From the NCBI RefSeq assembly GCF_003419895.1, contig NZ_QPMM01000012.1, positions 248,001 to 312,000 on the forward strand: a stretch of DNA of 64,000 nt, read 5' to 3'. A program made the translations under genes and the position numbers. Each line of letters opens with the position of its first letter. Position 1 is the stretch's first letter. The notes beneath the pieces are model-generated. The model did no database searches and was not told the origin of the DNA. It worked only from the letters and a program-made list of their open reading frames with translations. This DNA is from Chitinophaga silvatica (lineage in GTDB: Bacteria; Bacteroidota; Bacteroidia; Chitinophagales; Chitinophagaceae). Shown here one piece after another: positions 60,839 to 64,000 of the stretch.

Positions 60839-61378
60839 TTAGTCCTTTAAGCCTCTTAGTTTTACAAAGATATCCCAAACTACAATACCAGTGGTCACCG
60901 AAATGTTCAGAGAATGTTTCATACCCAGCTGAGGAATTTCAATACAGCCATCTACCAATTGCATTACCGCAGCATCTACCCCAGTTACCTCATTACCAAA
61001 AACCAGTGCCAGCGGCTTATCGGCAGGTGGCTGGTAAATATCCAGCTTCTGGCTGTTTACTGCCTGCTCAATGGCCATTACATGATAACCGGCTTTTTTT
61101 AATTCTTCAACTGCGCTTACAGTAGTATCAAAGTATTGCCAATCAACCGTTTCTGTAGCACCCAATGCCGTTTTATTAATATCCCTGTGCGGAGGCACCG
61201 GAGTATACCCGCATAAAATAATGCCCTGAACAAGAAAGGCATCGGCAGTTCTGAACACCGATCCCACATTGTGCATGCTACGTATATTATCCAATACCAA
61301 TACAATTGGCGTCTTATCTGCGGCTTTGAATTCTTCGACCGTTTTACGGCCAAGTTCATCCATACTTAATTTTCTCAT
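60839..61378 (-). CDS. SpoU/TrmH-family RNA 2'-O-methyltransferase
   Basis: 179 residues from ATG 61378. It has the three SpoU motifs: VLDNIRSMHNVGSVFRTADAF, ALVFGNEVTGVD and IPQLGMKHSLNISVTTGIVVWD, forming the knotted SAM site. It has no N-terminal substrate-binding domain, and the exact RNA target is unknown. A -7 box TATCTTTG (61386-61393) only seven bases before the ATG makes the longer frame to 61432 impossible. Confidence 0.92.
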   Translation of the reverse strand: MRKLSMDELGRKTVEEFKAADKTPIVLVLDNIRSMHNVGSVFRTADAFLVQGIILCGYTPVPPHRDINKTALGATETVDWQYFDTTVSAVEELKKAGYHVMAIEQAVNSQKLDIYQPPADKPLALVFGNEVTGVDAAVMQLVDGCIEIPQLGMKHSLNISVTTGIVVWDIFVKLRGLKD

Positions 61379-61385
61379 CTGGCTG

Positions 61386-61421
61386 CAAAGATAATAGGAT
61401 GAGCTGAGTTTTATATATTTG
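61386..61421. promoter_or_regulatory. Overlapping divergent promoters of the SpoU gene and mutS
   Basis: The minus-strand -7 box TATCTTTG (61386-61393) and plus-strand -7 box TATATTTG (61414-61421) lie 20 bases apart. The two ATG codons are only 47 bases apart. Each -33 region must overlap the -7 region of the other, so the promoters probably compete. Both messages would have almost no 5' leader. Confidence 0.65.
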
Positions 61422-61425
61422 CGGA

Positions 61426-64000
61426 ATGGCAAAAAGTAAATCGGAAGAAACTCCGCTTATGCTCCAACATAAGGCGATTAAAGACAGGTACCCAGATGCT
61501 GTATTATTGTTCCGCGTTGGCGATTTTTACGAAACATTCAATGAAGATGCAGTTATTGCTGCCCGGGTGCTGGGAATTGTGCTAACCAAAAGAGCGAATG
61601 GATCTGCATCGTATGTAGATCTCGCCGGATTTCCTCACCATGCTTTAGATACCTATCTTCATAAACTGGTAAAAGCAGGGCACAGAGTGGCTGTATGCGA
61701 CCAATTGGAAGATCCTAAAACTGTAAAGGGAATAGTAAAACGTGGAGTTACTGAAATGGTAACACCAGGTGTTGCCATTAACGATAAGCTACTCGAAAAT
61801 GCCAGCAACAACTTCTTAGGTGCCATTCACTTTGGCACCGATACCACCGGTGTTTCCTTCCTGGATATTTCCACCGGAGAATTCTTCGTTGCAGAAGGCA
61901 ATATGGAATATGTGGATAAACTCCTGCAAAGCTTTAAGCCTGCAGAAGTAGTATTTGCTAAACCTCATCAGAAACACTTCAAAGCTACCTTTGGCAATCG
62001 TTTCTATACCTACACCATGGATGAGTGGATTTTTACCACCACCTATGCAGAAGAAACACTGCTAAAACATTTTCAAACCCACTCCCTTAAAGGATATGGA
62101 GTAGAAGGACTACCGGCAGCCATCATAGCAGCAGGAGCCACACTACATTACCTTAAAGATACTGAGCACCCTAACCTTCAGCATATCACCAGGATTCAAC
62201 GAATCAATCAGGAAGATTTTCTGTGGATGGACCGCTTTACCATCCGGAACCTGGAACTACTCAACAGCAGCGTTGAAAACGGTCATACACTGCTAAAAGT
62301 GCTCGATAATACTGTTACCCCTATGGGTGGCAGATTACTGAAACGCTGGATGGCCTTCCCTTTAAGAAATATTGATGCCATCAACGAACGATTGGATACT
62401 GTTGAATATTTCATAAAGGAAACCGGTCTTACCCATGAATTGGTGCATTTACTTAAACAATGCGGCGATCTGGAAAGATTAGTTTCTAAAATTCCGCTTC
62501 GTAAGATCAATCCGCGTGAAGTGGTGCAGCTGGCCCGTTCCCTGCAACAGGTGGAAGCAATAAAGAAAGCCCTTGCAGGCACCAACAGCAACTACTTGCT
62601 ACGATTAAACGAAAAACTGAATCCATGTACTCCGATCCTGGATCGTATCCTGAAAGAAGTAGTAGAGAATCCACCGGTTTTGGTAGCCAAGGGAGGCGTT
62701 ATTCAGGATGGTGTGGATGCCGACCTTGATGAGCTACGCAATATTGCCACCAAAGGAAAAGACTATCTGCTCCAGATTCAGCAAAAAGAATCGGAAGCAA
62801 CGGGTATCCCTTCTCTGAAAATAGCTTTCAATAACGTTTTCGGATATTACCTGGAAGTAACCAATACCCATAAGAATAAAGTTCCTGAAGGTTGGATCAG
62901 AAAACAAACCTTAGCTAATGCCGAAAGATATATTACTCCTGAGCTGAAAGAATATGAAGAGAAAATAACCGGAGCTGAAGATAAAATACAGGTTATTGAA
63001 ACCAGATTGTTTGAAGAGCTGGTACAAGCTCTGCAGGAATATATTCAGCCTGTTCAGCAGGATGCACAGGTATTGGCAAGAATCGACTGCCTGTTGTGTT
63101 TTGCCTATAATGCTACTCAATATAAATATCGTCGTCCTGTTATCAATGATGGTTTTGATCTGGTGATTAAAGAAGGCAGGCATCCTGTCATTGAGCGGGG
63201 ATTATTGCCAGGAGAGAGTTATGTATCCAACGACTTACTCCTCGATAAAACGGAGCAGCAGATAATTATTCTTACGGGTCCGAATATGAGTGGTAAGTCT
63301 GCCCTTCTGAGGCAAACAGCGCTTATTACGTTAATGGCCCATATGGGTAGCTTTGTACCGGCCACCAGCGCTGAGATTGGGCTTACAGACAAGATCTTTA
63401 CCCGTGTAGGCGCCTCCGATAACCTGAGTGGTGGGGAATCTACTTTCATGGTGGAAATGAATGAAACTGCCAGTATTATCAACAGTATTACTCCACGTAG
63501 CCTGGTGATTTTAGATGAGATTGGAAGGGGTACCAGTACCTATGATGGTATTTCCATTGCCTGGAGTATTGTTGAGTACCTGCACGACATGACGGAGCAC
63601 AGGCCTAAAACGCTGTTTGCTACGCACTATCATGAGCTTAATGAATTAGAGAATACGCATGGCAGAGTAAAGAACTTCCATATAACCAATATGGAGTCCG
63701 GCAATAAAATTATTTTCCTGCGTAAACTGGCACCAGGTGGCAGCAGACATAGTTTTGGTATTCACGTAGCTCGTATGGCAGGTATGCCACCGGAACTGAT
63801 CAACAGAGCTAATGAAGTGCTGGCCCAATTGGAAGAAAAACATATTGAAGCACCGTTGCAGGAAAATGTTAAACGTATAAGTACTCCCAGCCAGCAATTG
63901 CAGCTGAATATTTTTGATGCGCATACAGATACTTTCCAACAGATCAGATCAAAGCTCGAACATATAGATATCAACAGGCTTACGCCGGTTGAGGCACTGC
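61426..64000 (+). CDS. mutS: DNA mismatch repair protein MutS, 3' end outside window
   Basis: 858 codons are visible from ATG 61426 and the frame is open to the window end. The N-terminal mismatch-recognition domain has the FYE motif in FRVGDFYETFNED. Then connector, core and clamp domains, and the ATPase domain with Walker A TGPNMSGKS (Lys624), Walker B LDEIGRGTSTYDG and ATHYHEL. It recognises mismatches and recruits MutL. TATATTTG at 61414-61421 places the transcription start at or next to the ATG. Confidence 0.97.
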   Translation, partial: MAKSKSEETPLMLQHKAIKDRYPDAVLLFRVGDFYETFNEDAVIAARVLGIVLTKRANGSASYVDLAGFPHHALDTYLHKLVKAGHRVAVCDQLEDPKTVKGIVKRGVTEMVTPGVAINDKLLENASNNFLGAIHFGTDTTGVSFLDISTGEFFVAEGNMEYVDKLLQSFKPAEVVFAKPHQKHFKATFGNRFYTYTMDEWIFTTTYAEETLLKHFQTHSLKGYGVEGLPAAIIAAGATLHYLKDTEHPNLQHITRIQRINQEDFLWMDRFTIRNLELLNSSVENGHTLLKVLDNTVTPMGGRLLKRWMAFPLRNIDAINERLDTVEYFIKETGLTHELVHLLKQCGDLERLVSKIPLRKINPREVVQLARSLQQVEAIKKALAGTNSNYLLRLNEKLNPCTPILDRILKEVVENPPVLVAKGGVIQDGVDADLDELRNIATKGKDYLLQIQQKESEATGIPSLKIAFNNVFGYYLEVTNTHKNKVPEGWIRKQTLANAERYITPELKEYEEKITGAEDKIQVIETRLFEELVQALQEYIQPVQQDAQVLARIDCLLCFAYNATQYKYRRPVINDGFDLVIKEGRHPVIERGLLPGESYVSNDLLLDKTEQQIIILTGPNMSGKSALLRQTALITLMAHMGSFVPATSAEIGLTDKIFTRVGASDNLSGGESTFMVEMNETASIINSITPRSLVILDEIGRGTSTYDGISIAWSIVEYLHDMTEHRPKTLFATHYHELNELENTHGRVKNFHITNMESGNKIIFLRKLAPGGSRHSFGIHVARMAGMPPELINRANEVLAQLEEKHIEAPLQENVKRISTPSQQLQLNIFDAHTDTFQQIRSKLEHIDINRLTPVEAL

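Noticed and set aside
1..64000. tRNA, rRNA or metabolite riboswitches (for example glycine, TPP, SAM) near gcvP, ilv or aro genes
   Set aside because: No cloverleaf, T-loop motif or recognisable riboswitch core was found by eye; the leader ORFs explain the ilv and aro upstream regions.

Overview
The window comes from a Bacteroidota chromosome, most likely a Chitinophaga-like member of the Chitinophagaceae. This rests on several signs: promoter boxes of the Bacteroidota type (TAnnTTTG near -7 with TTG near -33), little Shine-Dalgarno sequence, a protein with a gliding-motility/type IX secretion C-terminal domain, several ECF sigma/anti-sigma pairs, a one-chain GcvP, and a fused DAHP synthase/chorismate mutase. 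Species is inference. No rRNA, tRNA, CRISPR array, prophage or complete insertion sequence was seen.

Layout. 1-9.9 kb: end of a LuxR-type regulator, a tail-specific protease, an MFS exporter, a YkgJ-type cysteine-cluster protein, gcvP, a secreted phosphodiesterase and a small membrane protein. 10-17 kb: two tandem paralogous lipoproteins, a MITE-like inverted repeat, a YjbR protein, a secreted CocE/NonD hydrolase, a PagL-like outer-membrane protein and an FKBP isomerase. 17.1-24.9 kb: a seven-gene aromatic amino acid operon on the minus strand (pheA, aminotransferase, tyrA, DAHP synthase/chorismate mutase, aroB, aroA, aroC). 25-28.6 kb: small lipoprotein, ECF sigma factor with a membrane-anchored trypsin-like protease, a second copy of the inverted-repeat element, a carboxypeptidase-regulatory-like protein and CsbD. 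28.7-34.4 kb: a xylose operon (symporter, xylB, xylA, aldose epimerase). 34.8-38.5 kb: two oxidoreductases, an XRE-ImmA/IrrE protein and a decayed PIN toxin gene. 38.5-46.4 kb: the branched-chain operon ilvE-ilvD-ilvB-ilvN-ilvC-ilvA. 46.6-64 kb: a sugar kinase/nucleotidyltransferase pair, a D-cysteine desulfhydrase-like enzyme, lipB, an RluA-family enzyme, the type IX cargo protein, two ECF sigma/anti-sigma pairs, def, ruvX, a UbiA prenyltransferase, a SpoU-type methyltransferase and most of mutS.

The main discovery is regulatory. The aromatic operon is preceded by two short leader ORFs in tandem (24821-24880 and 24649-24729). One is rich in Phe, Tyr and Trp codons, the other in Tyr and Phe codons. 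Each is followed by its own intrinsic terminator, and each has a competing antiterminator pairing visible in the sequence. The ilv operon has a matching leader (46269-46382) with a 13-residue Val/Leu/Ile block and a terminator. All three look like ribosome-mediated transcription attenuators, and the two aromatic ones act in series before one operon. The aromatic and ilv promoters are nearly identical: both have TACTTTTG and a 19-base spacer to TTG.

A second theme is intergenic repeats: a GC-rich inverted-repeat element at two loci, a 69-base inverted repeat between fkp and aroC, a related palindrome beside xylA, and three tandem 141-bp units between lipB and the RluA-family gene. The 141-bp unit is a multiple of three and creates a false N-terminal extension of lipB. 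The PIN toxin gene carries one nonsense codon and one single-base deletion while its partner regulator stays intact.
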